From the NCBI RefSeq assembly GCF_001663175.1, contig NZ_CP016033.1, forward strand, positions 806,001 through 870,000: a DNA stretch of 64,000 nt. The letters run 5' to 3'. The stretch comes from Erythrobacter neustonensis. Its GTDB lineage: Bacteria > Pseudomonadota > Alphaproteobacteria > Sphingomonadales > Sphingomonadaceae. Below, one piece after another: positions 39,065 through 46,252 of the stretch (position 1 is the first letter of the stretch; each line of letters opens with the position of its first letter). The position numbers and the translations under genes were made by a program. The notes below the pieces were generated by a model. It had not been told where the DNA came from. It saw nothing but the letters and a program-made list of their open reading frames with translations, and ran no database searches.

Positions 39065-39067
39065 GGC

Positions 39068-39949
39068 CTATTCTCCCAGCCTTGCTTTGAGGAAGGCGAC
39101 ACTGTCCGCCAGCACCGGGCCCTTGTTGCGGAACGGCACCGACAGCGCCATCACCACCTCTTCGTGATCGAGCGCGCCGTAATTCTTCACCTCTGCATCC
39201 GCGCCCAGCGCCTTGAGCTTTGCCCCCAGATTGTCGGCATTGCGCGGGCGCACGGTTTCGTCGCCATCCGACGTGACCAGCAGCAGCGGCGGGGCATCCG
39301 CGCGCGCAAAGGTGATCGGCTGCGTTTCGGCAGGCCTCTCCCATTGGCTGAACGCGGCAATCGATCGCGGACTGTCGAAGGGATAGAAATCGTATGGCCC
39401 CGACAGGCCCACACCCGCCTTGATGAAATCGGGTGCGATCCCGCCTGCTTCCAGCCGCTCGGCATCCAATGCGAGCATCACCGCCTGATAGGCGCCCGCC
39501 GAATGGCCCATCACCGCGACCTTGCCCGGATCGCCGCCAAACTGGCGCACATTGTCGCGCGTCCACGCCAGCGCTTCGACCCCGTCGTCCACGAAGGCGG
39601 GGAAGCGAATATCCGGTACCTTGCGATAGTCGGGCACCACCACGACAAAGCCCGCCCGCGCCAGCGCGCGCCCGGCAAAGGCATAGGAGGTGCGATCGCC
39701 CTTGGCCCAGCCGCCGCCATACCAGAACACCACCACGGGCAGGTCGCGCCCGCGCGTTTCGGGCACCCACACATCGAGTTTCTGCGAATGGCTGCCGAAA
39801 GCGACACCTTCGGCCACTTGCACCGCGCCCGTGGTTCCGCCGGTCACCCGGTCGTAATAGGCGAGCAGCCGCGGCGGCGAGGTGAAAGCGAGGAACCCGC
39901 CCACCGCGGCCAGCAGGCCAAGCCCGCCGATGCTCAGCGCGCGTTTCAT
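39068..39949 (-). CDS. Alpha/beta hydrolase, esterase of the BD-FAE/HSL type
   Basis: 293 residues with an N-terminal hydrophobic segment ([22 protein letters not shown]) that is a signal anchor or signal peptide. The oxyanion-hole motif is [11 protein letters not shown] (an HGGG variant with Tyr), and the nucleophile elbow is GHSAG. The acid Asp lies in [10 protein letters not shown], and the likely His in GALDHEEVV. It probably hydrolyses short-chain esters in the periplasm or at the membrane. It overlaps the scoB stop by four bases. Confidence 0.85.
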   Translation of the reverse strand: MKRALSIGGLGLLAAVGGFLAFTSPPRLLAYYDRVTGGTTGAVQVAEGVAFGSHSQKLDVWVPETRGRDLPVVVFWYGGGWAKGDRTSYAFAGRALARAGFVVVVPDYRKVPDIRFPAFVDDGVEALAWTRDNVRQFGGDPGKVAVMGHSAGAYQAVMLALDAERLEAGGIAPDFIKAGVGLSGPYDFYPFDSPRSIAAFSQWERPAETQPITFARADAPPLLLVTSDGDETVRPRNADNLGAKLKALGADAEVKNYGALDHEEVVMALSVPFRNKGPVLADSVAFLKARLGE

Positions 39950-40599
39950 GCGGTGAGGTAATGTGCGGTGGTGGTCGCGGCGATATCGGCCTCGGTCACG
40001 CCGGGCGCGGTCTCGATCAGGCGGAAGGGCTCACCCTTGCCCGCGCGCTGGAACACCGCAAGATTGGTGATCACCATGTCGACCACGCCCGCGCCGGTCA
40101 GTGGCAACGTGCATTCGGGGATGAACTTCGGCGTCCCGTCCTTGGCGGTGTGGTCCATCACGACGATGATCTTCTTCACGCCCGCGACCAGATCCATCGC
40201 GCCGCCCATTCCCTTGATCATCTTGCCCGGGATCATCCAGTTGGCGATGTCGCCGTTCTCGGCCACTTCCATCGCGCCCAGCACGGTCAGGTCGATATGC
40301 CCGCCGCGGATCATCGCAAAGCTTGTGGCGCTGTCGAAATAGGCCGAGTGCGGCAGCTCGCTGATCGTCTGCTTGCCCGCGTTGATCAGGTCGGCATCGA
40401 CCTCGTCCTCGTAAGGGAAGGGACCGATCCCCAGCATCCCGTTCTCGCTTTGCAACGTCACCATCATGCCTTCGGGGATGTGGTTGGCGACCAGCGTGGG
40501 GATGCCGATCCCGAGGTTGACGTAATAGCCGTCCTTCAATTCGCGCGCGGCGCGGGCGGCCATCTGGTCGCGGGTCCAGCCGGTGGGAAGCGTGGTCAT
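39946..40599 (-). CDS. scoB: Succinyl-CoA:3-ketoacid-CoA transferase, subunit B
   Basis: 217 residues; class I CoA-transferase beta chain transferring CoA from succinyl-CoA to acetoacetate in ketone-body/PHB catabolism. The catalytic Glu is in [16 protein letters not shown], with the N-terminal [20 protein letters not shown] and [21 protein letters not shown]. Start at [13 protein letters not shown] with AGGAG nine bases upstream. Its partner scoA is 2 kb upstream in the same operon, separated by two lipoprotein genes. Confidence 0.95.
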   Translation of the reverse strand: MTTLPTGWTRDQMAARAARELKDGYYVNLGIGIPTLVANHIPEGMMVTLQSENGMLGIGPFPYEDEVDADLINAGKQTISELPHSAYFDSATSFAMIRGGHIDLTVLGAMEVAENGDIANWMIPGKMIKGMGGAMDLVAGVKKIIVVMDHTAKDGTPKFIPECTLPLTGAGVVDMVITNLAVFQRAGKGEPFRLIETAPGVTEADIAATTTAHYLTA

Positions 40600-40671
40600 G
40601 CGGGAGAACTCCTGAAACAAGGGGCTGCGCCGGGCCGGGCGGGCGGGCGCGGGAAAGCGGAAAAGGCGAAG

Positions 40672-41613
40672 CTATTGACCGCCGGCGGGTGTGTCGGGGG
40701 CCCAGCGTTCGCCTTCCGGGAAGACATCGTCGATCGTGCCGCGGATCGCATGGCCGTAAACCGGGTTGGGCAGAACGAACCAGCCATCGCCCCACAATGC
40801 CGCCAGATCGCCGCGCGCGGCGAGCGTGCGGCGCTGCTGGACGGTGAGCGCAGGCGCGTTGAGCGCATCGGCGAAATCGCCAAGATTGTCGCCGGCCTGC
40901 GCAATTACGCAGTAGCGTGCGGCGATCATCGCGCGGCGGCCGTCCTTGGCCGATCCGCTCGCATCGTCGCCGCGCAGGAACAGGGTTTCGCCATGCACCG
41001 CATCGCCCAAGCCCGCCTTGGCGAGCGCGGCCACGGTGCCCGCTGCGGTCGCGGCGGCGCGGTTGGTGTTGAACACGGGCGTGATCCCCGCCTCGCGCAG
41101 CCGGCGCAGCCCTGTCACTGCGCCCGGAACGGGCACCGCCAGCATCGCGCCCTGCTGCTCCCAGCGCTCCCACACCTTGGCGTCATAGGCATTGCCGTTG
41201 CGCGCCTGCCAATATTCGAACCCGCTGTTGAGGATCACGGTCTCGTCCGCGTCGAACACCACCGCGAGCGGTTTGCGGCTGCCATCGGCGTTGCGGCACG
41301 ACACCGCGCCGATCCCGCCCGCCGCGCCCGGCAGGCCGAGCAGCACCGACGTGGCAGGCGCGGTCCTGGCGCGTGCGACCGCGTAATCGGCGAGCATCCG
41401 GTAGGCCTGGATCGAGGCCCCCGCCGCCTCGCCCGAGCCATACAGCCAGCGCATCGAATCGGGCGCGGCCTGATCGCCCGGCAGTGTCGTTGTCGGAGCG
41501 GGCGTCGGTGCGGCAGCGACGATGGAAGGCACAGGGGTGGGCGCAGGGGTTGCCGCACAACCGGCGAGCAGTGCGCTCGCCAGCGTTGCGGTGAGGATCG
41601 GGGTCTTCGTCAT
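40672..41613 (-). CDS. HAD-superfamily acid phosphatase lipoprotein (class C / e(P4) type)
   Basis: 313 residues. Lipobox LLAGC gives a lipoprotein with the acylated Cys near residue 19. A Pro/Thr/Ala-rich linker follows, then SMRWLYGSGEAAGASIQAYRMLADY, a motif typical of HAD acid phosphatases. The catalytic DADET is in AVVFDADETVILNSGFEYWQ, and later motifs are TNR and AGDNLGDF. Likely a non-specific nucleotide or phosphomonoester phosphatase facing the periplasm. It lies between scoA and scoB in the operon. Confidence 0.88.
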   Translation of the reverse strand: MTKTPILTATLASALLAGCAATPAPTPVPSIVAAAPTPAPTTTLPGDQAAPDSMRWLYGSGEAAGASIQAYRMLADYAVARARTAPATSVLLGLPGAAGGIGAVSCRNADGSRKPLAVVFDADETVILNSGFEYWQARNGNAYDAKVWERWEQQGAMLAVPVPGAVTGLRRLREAGITPVFNTNRAAATAAGTVAALAKAGLGDAVHGETLFLRGDDASGSAKDGRRAMIAARYCVIAQAGDNLGDFADALNAPALTVQQRRTLAARGDLAALWGDGWFVLPNPVYGHAIRGTIDDVFPEGERWAPDTPAGGQ

Positions 41614-41622
41614 AAGGGGGGT

Positions 41623-42627
41623 CTATTGTCCAAGCAGCGGGGGTGTCAGGAACCAGCCGTTGCCGATCAGCGGTTCGAGCTCGGCCCCGGCTTCGGGGTT
41701 GCGCAGATAGCGCACGCGCGCGTCGAAATCGGCGCGCTCGTCTCCGGCCATCGCGATGATGCAGGTGATCGCGGCAAGGCTCGCGCGGCGCTGGTCCTTC
41801 AGGTCGGCTTCGTCGCGGCGGAGCGAGATGATGTCCTGCCCGCGCGGGTCGAGCCCCGATTGTTCGAGCGCGGTGCGCACCGCGCCCGACTGGGTGGTGG
41901 TGAGGTCGGACAGCCAGGCGATCTCGACGCCTTCCTGCCGCAGCAGCGCAAGCCCGATCGCAAGCCCGGGCAGACGCGGCGGCACTGCCGGCGGGGCAAA
42001 CACGCCGCCTGCCGGATCGAGATCGATCGCAACCACCAGCTGTTCGCCCACGGCGCAGGTCCGGCGCTTGCCATCGACCGCGATCGGATCGGCAAGCACG
42101 GCGGAAGGAAGCTCCGCCCCGCCCGCAGCCTGCCGCGCGGCTTCCTGCGTGTAACGCACAAAGCGCGCAAAACCGGCCTGATCGGCGGCAAGCGGGTTGG
42201 CAGGATCGGGGAACGCAGCTGCAGGCGTAGTCGGTGCAGATGGCAACGAGGAAGTGCGTGCAGGCACAGCAGCCGCGGGCGCGGGTGCGGGTGCGGGTGC
42301 GGGTGCGGGTGCGGGTGCGGGCGCAGCTGTTGCCGCTGGCAACGGAGCAGGAGTGGGCACAGGCGTTGGCATGGCAACGGGCGCTGGTGCCGGTGCCGGT
42401 GCCGCGGCAGGCATGGGCGCAGGCGTCGCGGGCGAAGGAACCGGCATTGGCGCGGCCCCCGCGTCACTGGCGGCGGGCGCGGCGGGCGCGGCCTCTCCCT
42501 CGCCTTCGACCACGTTCTTGCCGAGGATCGCCGAGCCCGCGAGCGCCGGAATCGCTGCGGCCACACAGCCCGAAAGCGACGTGCCCGCCAGCATCACCAG
42601 TGGCAACACAGCCAGTGCCTTGTTCAT
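41623..42627 (-). CDS. HAD-like lipoprotein with Ala-Pro repeat linker
   Basis: 334 residues. Signal peptide and lipobox LSGC. Then a long Ala/Pro linker (about 45-140) encoded partly by a hexanucleotide tandem repeat. The C-terminal 190 residues (QAGFARFVRYTQEAARQ...VVAIDLDPAGGVFAPP...IAWLSDL...ITCIIAMAGDERADFDARVRYLRNPEAGAELEPLIGNGWF) match the architecture of the adjacent HAD phosphatase, but the DADET motif is replaced by DLDPAGG. It looks like a diverged and possibly inactive paralogue. The start shares one base with the scoA stop. Confidence 0.8.
   Translation of the reverse strand: MNKALAVLPLVMLAGTSLSGCVAAAIPALAGSAILGKNVVEGEGEAAPAAPAASDAGAAPMPVPSPATPAPMPAAAPAPAPAPVAMPTPVPTPAPLPAATAAPAPAPAPAPAPAPAPAAAVPARTSSLPSAPTTPAAAFPDPANPLAADQAGFARFVRYTQEAARQAAGGAELPSAVLADPIAVDGKRRTCAVGEQLVVAIDLDPAGGVFAPPAVPPRLPGLAIGLALLRQEGVEIAWLSDLTTTQSGAVRTALEQSGLDPRGQDIISLRRDEADLKDQRRASLAAITCIIAMAGDERADFDARVRYLRNPEAGAELEPLIGNGWFLTPPLLGQ
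42275..42322. repeat. GCGGGY hexanucleotide tandem repeat, eight units
   Basis: GCGGGC, six copies of GCGGGT, then GCGGGC run without interruption. On the minus strand they encode alternating Ala-Pro in the HAD-like lipoprotein. Unit size is six, so copy changes keep the reading frame. Confidence 0.95.
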
Positions 42628-43349
42628 TACGCGGTCTCCTTCTCCCGAACCGTCAGGAACTCGATCTTCTTGTCATAGGGCGCCCCGAGGACGATCCGAT
42701 TAACAAACACCCCGGCAAGGTGGATCTGGTCGGGATCGAGGCTGCCTGCGGGCACCACTTCCTCGACCTCCGCAACGCACACCTTGCCACAGGTCGCGGC
42801 AGGCAGGTTGAAGTTGCGCGCGGTCTTGCGGAAGATCAGGTTGCCCGTCTCGTCCGCTTTCCACGCCTTGACGATCGCCAAGTCGGCGAAGATCCCGTGT
42901 TCGAGGATATAGGTCTGCATCTCTCCGTCGCGGCCGACGAAATCCTTGTGCTCCTTGCCCTTGGCCACTTCGGTGCCGACTCCGGTGCGGGTGTAGAAGC
43001 CGGGGATGCCTGCGCCCCCTGCCCGCATCCGTTCGGCCAGCGTGCCTTGCGGGCAGAACTCGACCTCGAGCTCGCCGCTCAGATACTGGCGCTCAAATTC
43101 CTTGTTCTCGCCGACATAGGACGAGATCATCTTCTTCACCTGCCGGGTGCGCAGCAGCTTGCCGATGCCCTCGTTGTCGATCCCGGCGTTGTTGCTGGCG
43201 AAGGTCAGCCCCTTCACACCGCTGTCACGAATCGCGTCCAGCAGGCGCTCGGGCAGTCCGCACAGGCCGAATCCACCGGCGGCGATCACCATGTCGTCCC
43301 TGAGAACCCCGGCGAGCGCGGCGGGAGCATCGGTGAAAAGCTTGGTCAT
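42627..43349 (-). CDS. scoA: Succinyl-CoA:3-ketoacid-CoA transferase, subunit A
   Basis: 240 residues; alpha chain of the class I CoA-transferase. It shows MVIAAGGFGLCGLPERLLDAI (the glycine-rich family signature), TFASNNAGIDNEGIGKLL, and GTLAERMRAGGAGIPGFYTRTGVGT. Start MTKLFTDAPAALAG. First gene of the operon, with its promoter expected in the gap beginning at 43350. The enzyme activates acetoacetate and would work with a thiolase and a 3-hydroxybutyryl-CoA dehydrogenase such as the one at 16833. Confidence 0.95.
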   Translation of the reverse strand: MTKLFTDAPAALAGVLRDDMVIAAGGFGLCGLPERLLDAIRDSGVKGLTFASNNAGIDNEGIGKLLRTRQVKKMISSYVGENKEFERQYLSGELEVEFCPQGTLAERMRAGGAGIPGFYTRTGVGTEVAKGKEHKDFVGRDGEMQTYILEHGIFADLAIVKAWKADETGNLIFRKTARNFNLPAATCGKVCVAEVEEVVPAGSLDPDQIHLAGVFVNRIVLGAPYDKKIEFLTVREKETA

Positions 43350-43630
43350 GGGCGGTTCTTTGCCTCTTGTGGTGTGGCGCAAGGTCTGGTTTCGAAAGCC
43401 GAAACCGCTGGCCCCGTGATTAGGAAATTCGGACCGATCTGTCACCCTCGCCGCAGCGGCAAATCCGAATCAACTTTCATGTTGCGATGCAAAATTACCG
43501 CTCGCCCGATTTTTGCGCAACAACTAGGCATATGCCCGTAAATTGGGCAGAAATTTGCAAGTTTGCGCACAGAATTGCGCTGTTTGTGCAATGAGTTGCA
43601 TCCTTTGCATCAAAAAGCCCTTTTTCGCAC

Positions 43631-43659
43631 TTGCACAACGGCCCTGTGTGGTGCATTTA
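43631..43659 (+). promoter_or_regulatory. Candidate promoter of the small RNA
   Basis: TTGCAC (43631-43636), a 17-base spacer and CATTTA (43654-43659) resemble a sigma-70 promoter ending just before the first hairpin at 43664. Confidence 0.4.
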
Positions 43660-43660
43660 G

Positions 43661-43727
43661 AGCATGCCTTTTCAGGCATCCTCTCCCAAACTTTTCAAGC
43701 CCGGCACTTGGTGCCGGGCTTTTTTCT
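43661..43727 (+). ncRNA. Candidate small regulatory RNA of about 65 nt
   Basis: Downstream of a promoter-like sequence there is a small hairpin ATGCC-6-GGCAT (43664-43679). An unpaired stretch CCTCTCCCAAACTTTTC follows. Then a strong terminator: AGCCCGGCAC (43698-43707), TTG loop, GTGCCGGGCT (43711-43720) and six T. The single-stranded CCTCTCCC could pair with Shine-Dalgarno sequences, as in several alphaproteobacterial sRNAs. No gene ends here that would need the terminator; the nearest upstream gene, scoA, runs the other way. Alternatively it is a transcription attenuator before the AAA ATPase. It is the main content of the 486-bp gap 43350-43835. Confidence 0.5.
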
Positions 43728-43835
43728 TGCGCGCTCGCAGCTGCCAGCTGCCCGCATCGGGCGACGCGCGCCGATTGTATTCGCCTGCACCCGTTCCTAG
43801 CTAGACAGCCGAACCGAGGCAGACAGGAACAATCG

Positions 43836-46142
43836 ATGGCAGACGCCGAAACCGCCACCCCCACCCGCACCGTCAGGCTTCAGGTCGCGCCCGCGCGGCA
43901 GGAAGAATCGGGCGCCGGGATCGCGCGCATGCCGCGCTCGGCCTTTCAGAAGCTGGGTATCACTGAAGGCGATATCGTCGAGGTTCGCGGCAAGCGAGTT
44001 ACTGCGGCGATCGCGATGGCGGCCTACCCCGAAGACGACGCGCTCGACGTGGTCCGGCTGGACGGCCTGCAGCGCGCCAATGCGCAAGGCGGTTCGGGCG
44101 AGCATGTCGAGATCGCGCGCGGCGAATCGCGTCCCGCGACCCGCGTGGTGTTCGCCCCTGCGCAGCGCGAAATGCGCCTCCAAGGCCCGACACAGGCGTT
44201 GAAGCGCAATTTCTTCGGCCGCCCGCTGGTTGCCGGCGATCTGGTTGCGACCACCGGCCAGCAGCCGGTGCAGAACATGCCCGCCGACGTGCGCCAATTG
44301 CTGCGCGCGCCGGCCTATGCGCTCACCCAGATCCGCCTTACGGTCGCCTCGACCAGCCCCAAGGGCCTCGTCCATATCGACGAGAACACCGAAGTCGAGC
44401 TGCGCGCCGAATTCGAAGACCCGCGCGATGGCCGTGCGGTGGTCAACTATGACGACGTTGGCGGGATGGAGGACACCATCCGGGCCTTGCGCGAAATGGT
44501 CGAACTGCCGCTGCGCTACCCCGAACTGTTCATCCGCCTTGGCGTCGAACCGCCCAAGGGCGTGCTGCTCCACGGCCCGCCGGGCACCGGCAAGACCCGC
44601 CTTGCGCAGGCGGTGGCGAGCGAAAGCGACGCCGAATTCTTCATCATCAACGGGCCCGAAATCATGGGCTCGGGCTATGGCGAATCGGAAAAGCGGCTGC
44701 GCGAGGTGTTCGAGGAGGCGACCCGGGCTTCGCCTGCGATCATTTTCATCGACGAGATCGATTCGATCGCACCCAAGCGCACGCAGGTGCCGGGCGAAGC
44801 CGAAAAGCGCCTCGTCGCGCAGCTGCTGACGCTGATGGACGGGCTGGAAAAGCGCGCCAATCTCGTCGTCATCGCGGCCACCAACCGGCCCGATGCGATC
44901 GACGAGGCGCTGCGCCGTCCGGGCCGGTTCGACCGCGAGATCGTGATCGGCGTCCCCGACCAGCGCGGCCGGCGCGAAATCCTCGGCATCCACACCCGCG
45001 GGATGCCGCTCGAAGGCGAGGTCGACCTCGATGAACTCGCGCGCGTGACGCACGGCTTCGTCGGCGCGGATATCGCCGCGCTGGCCCGCGAGGCCGCGAT
45101 CGAGGCGGTGCGGCGGATCATGCCGCGGCTCGACCTCGACGAACGCACGATCCCGCCCGAAGTGCTCGAAGACCTCTGCGTCACCCGCGACGATTTCCTG
45201 TCGGCACTGAAGCGCGTCCAGCCATCGGCGATGCGCGAAGTGATGGTGCAGGTGCCCAATGTCGCATGGGACGACATCGGCGGCGCGGGCGAGGCCATCG
45301 ACAAGCTGAAGGAGGGGATCGAGCTGCCGCTGAAAAACCCCGATGCCTTCCGCCGGCTGGGCATCCGCCCGGCCAAGGGCTTCCTGCTTTATGGCCCCCC
45401 GGGCACCGGCAAGACGCTGCTCGCCAAGGCTGTGGCAAAGGAGGCCGAGGCGAACTTCATCTCGATCAAGTCGTCCGATCTGCTGTCCAAATGGTATGGC
45501 GAAAGCGAACAGCAGATCGCCAAGCTGTTCGCCCGCGCCCGCGCGGTCGCGCCTTGCGTGGTGTTCATCGACGAGATCGACAGCCTGGTGCCCGCGCGCG
45601 GCTCGGGTCAGGGCGAGCCGCAGGTCACGGGCCGTGTGGTCAACACGATCCTTGCCGAAATGGACGGGCTGGAAGAGCTGCAATCGGTCGTCGTGATCGG
45701 CGCGACCAACCGCCCGACGCTGGTCGACCCCGCCTTGCTGCGTCCGGGCCGTTTCGACGAGCTGGTCTATGTCGGCACCCCCGACAAGGCGGGCCGCGCG
45801 CATATCCTCGGCATCCACACCGAGAAGATGCCGCTGGCCGAGGATGTCGATCTCGATGGAATCGCGGCCGAGACCGAGCGGTTCACCGGCGCCGATCTGG
45901 AAGATGTGGTGCGCCGGGCCGGTCTTGCCGCGCTGCGCCGTGTCGGCGGCGAGGTGACCGCAGTCGAGCGGCGCGATTTCGACGCCGCGCTCAAGGATTC
46001 GCGCGCCACGGTCACGCCCGAGATGGAAAGCGAATATCTCAAGATGCGCGGCGAGCTCAAGAAGCGCGCGGCCGCGGTGCAGCCGATCGGGTTCCTGTCA
46101 CCCGACATGCTGACCCCGACGCGCGAGAAAAAGCACGACTGA
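43836..46142 (+). CDS. CDC48/VCP-like AAA+ ATPase
   Basis: 768 residues, with the architecture of archaeal VAT and eukaryotic p97. The N-domain (about 1-190) has a double-psi-barrel half (RLQVAPARQEESGAGIARMPRSAFQKLGITEGDIVEVRGKR) and a second half. D1 (about 205-470) has GPPGTGKTR, Walker B IIFIDEIDSIAP and the Arg finger region RPGRFDREI. D2 (about 480-730) has GPPGTGKTL, VVFIDEIDSLVP and RPGRFDELV. It probably unfolds proteins or dismantles complexes in the cytoplasm. Such proteins are scattered in bacteria. The C-terminal HbYX motif of p97/VAT is not present (ends EKKHD). Confidence 0.93.
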   Translation: MADAETATPTRTVRLQVAPARQEESGAGIARMPRSAFQKLGITEGDIVEVRGKRVTAAIAMAAYPEDDALDVVRLDGLQRANAQGGSGEHVEIARGESRPATRVVFAPAQREMRLQGPTQALKRNFFGRPLVAGDLVATTGQQPVQNMPADVRQLLRAPAYALTQIRLTVASTSPKGLVHIDENTEVELRAEFEDPRDGRAVVNYDDVGGMEDTIRALREMVELPLRYPELFIRLGVEPPKGVLLHGPPGTGKTRLAQAVASESDAEFFIINGPEIMGSGYGESEKRLREVFEEATRASPAIIFIDEIDSIAPKRTQVPGEAEKRLVAQLLTLMDGLEKRANLVVIAATNRPDAIDEALRRPGRFDREIVIGVPDQRGRREILGIHTRGMPLEGEVDLDELARVTHGFVGADIAALAREAAIEAVRRIMPRLDLDERTIPPEVLEDLCVTRDDFLSALKRVQPSAMREVMVQVPNVAWDDIGGAGEAIDKLKEGIELPLKNPDAFRRLGIRPAKGFLLYGPPGTGKTLLAKAVAKEAEANFISIKSSDLLSKWYGESEQQIAKLFARARAVAPCVVFIDEIDSLVPARGSGQGEPQVTGRVVNTILAEMDGLEELQSVVVIGATNRPTLVDPALLRPGRFDELVYVGTPDKAGRAHILGIHTEKMPLAEDVDLDGIAAETERFTGADLEDVVRRAGLAALRRVGGEVTAVERRDFDAALKDSRATVTPEMESEYLKMRGELKKRAAAVQPIGFLSPDMLTPTREKKHD

Positions 46143-46158
46143 TGTTTCACGTGAAACA
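46143..46158. other. parS centromere site 3 (ParB binding)
   Basis: Perfect TGTTTCACGTGAAACA beginning one base after the AAA ATPase stop codon, with the same A/T flank and CGC as the other copies. It lies in the convergent gap to polA. Confidence 0.92.
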
Positions 46159-46199
46159 TCGCCGCCCGACTGCCTTACAGGCATAGGAAGCGGGGTCTG

Positions 46200-46241
46200 A
46201 AAGGGGGCAAGACGGGGTCAAACACCCCTTTTGCCCCCTTT
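46200..46241. terminator. Bidirectional terminator between the AAA ATPase gene and polA
   Basis: AAAGGGGGCAA (46200-46210) pairs with TTGCCCCCTTT (46231-46241), with an inner GGGGT/ACCCC helix, giving A/T-rich ends on both strands. An inverted CAGACCCC unit (46192-46199) precedes it. Confidence 0.7.
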
Positions 46242-46252
46242 GTCATCCGCAG

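Noticed and set aside
42275..42322. CRISPR-like or minisatellite array
   Set aside because: The repeat is a six-base unit inside a coding sequence and encodes an Ala-Pro linker; no spacers.
43560..43835. An N-terminal extension of the AAA ATPase starting near 43563
   Set aside because: The extension would read through the small-RNA terminator and has a Cys/His-rich composition unlike the family; the ATG at 43836 matches the VAT-type N-domain start.
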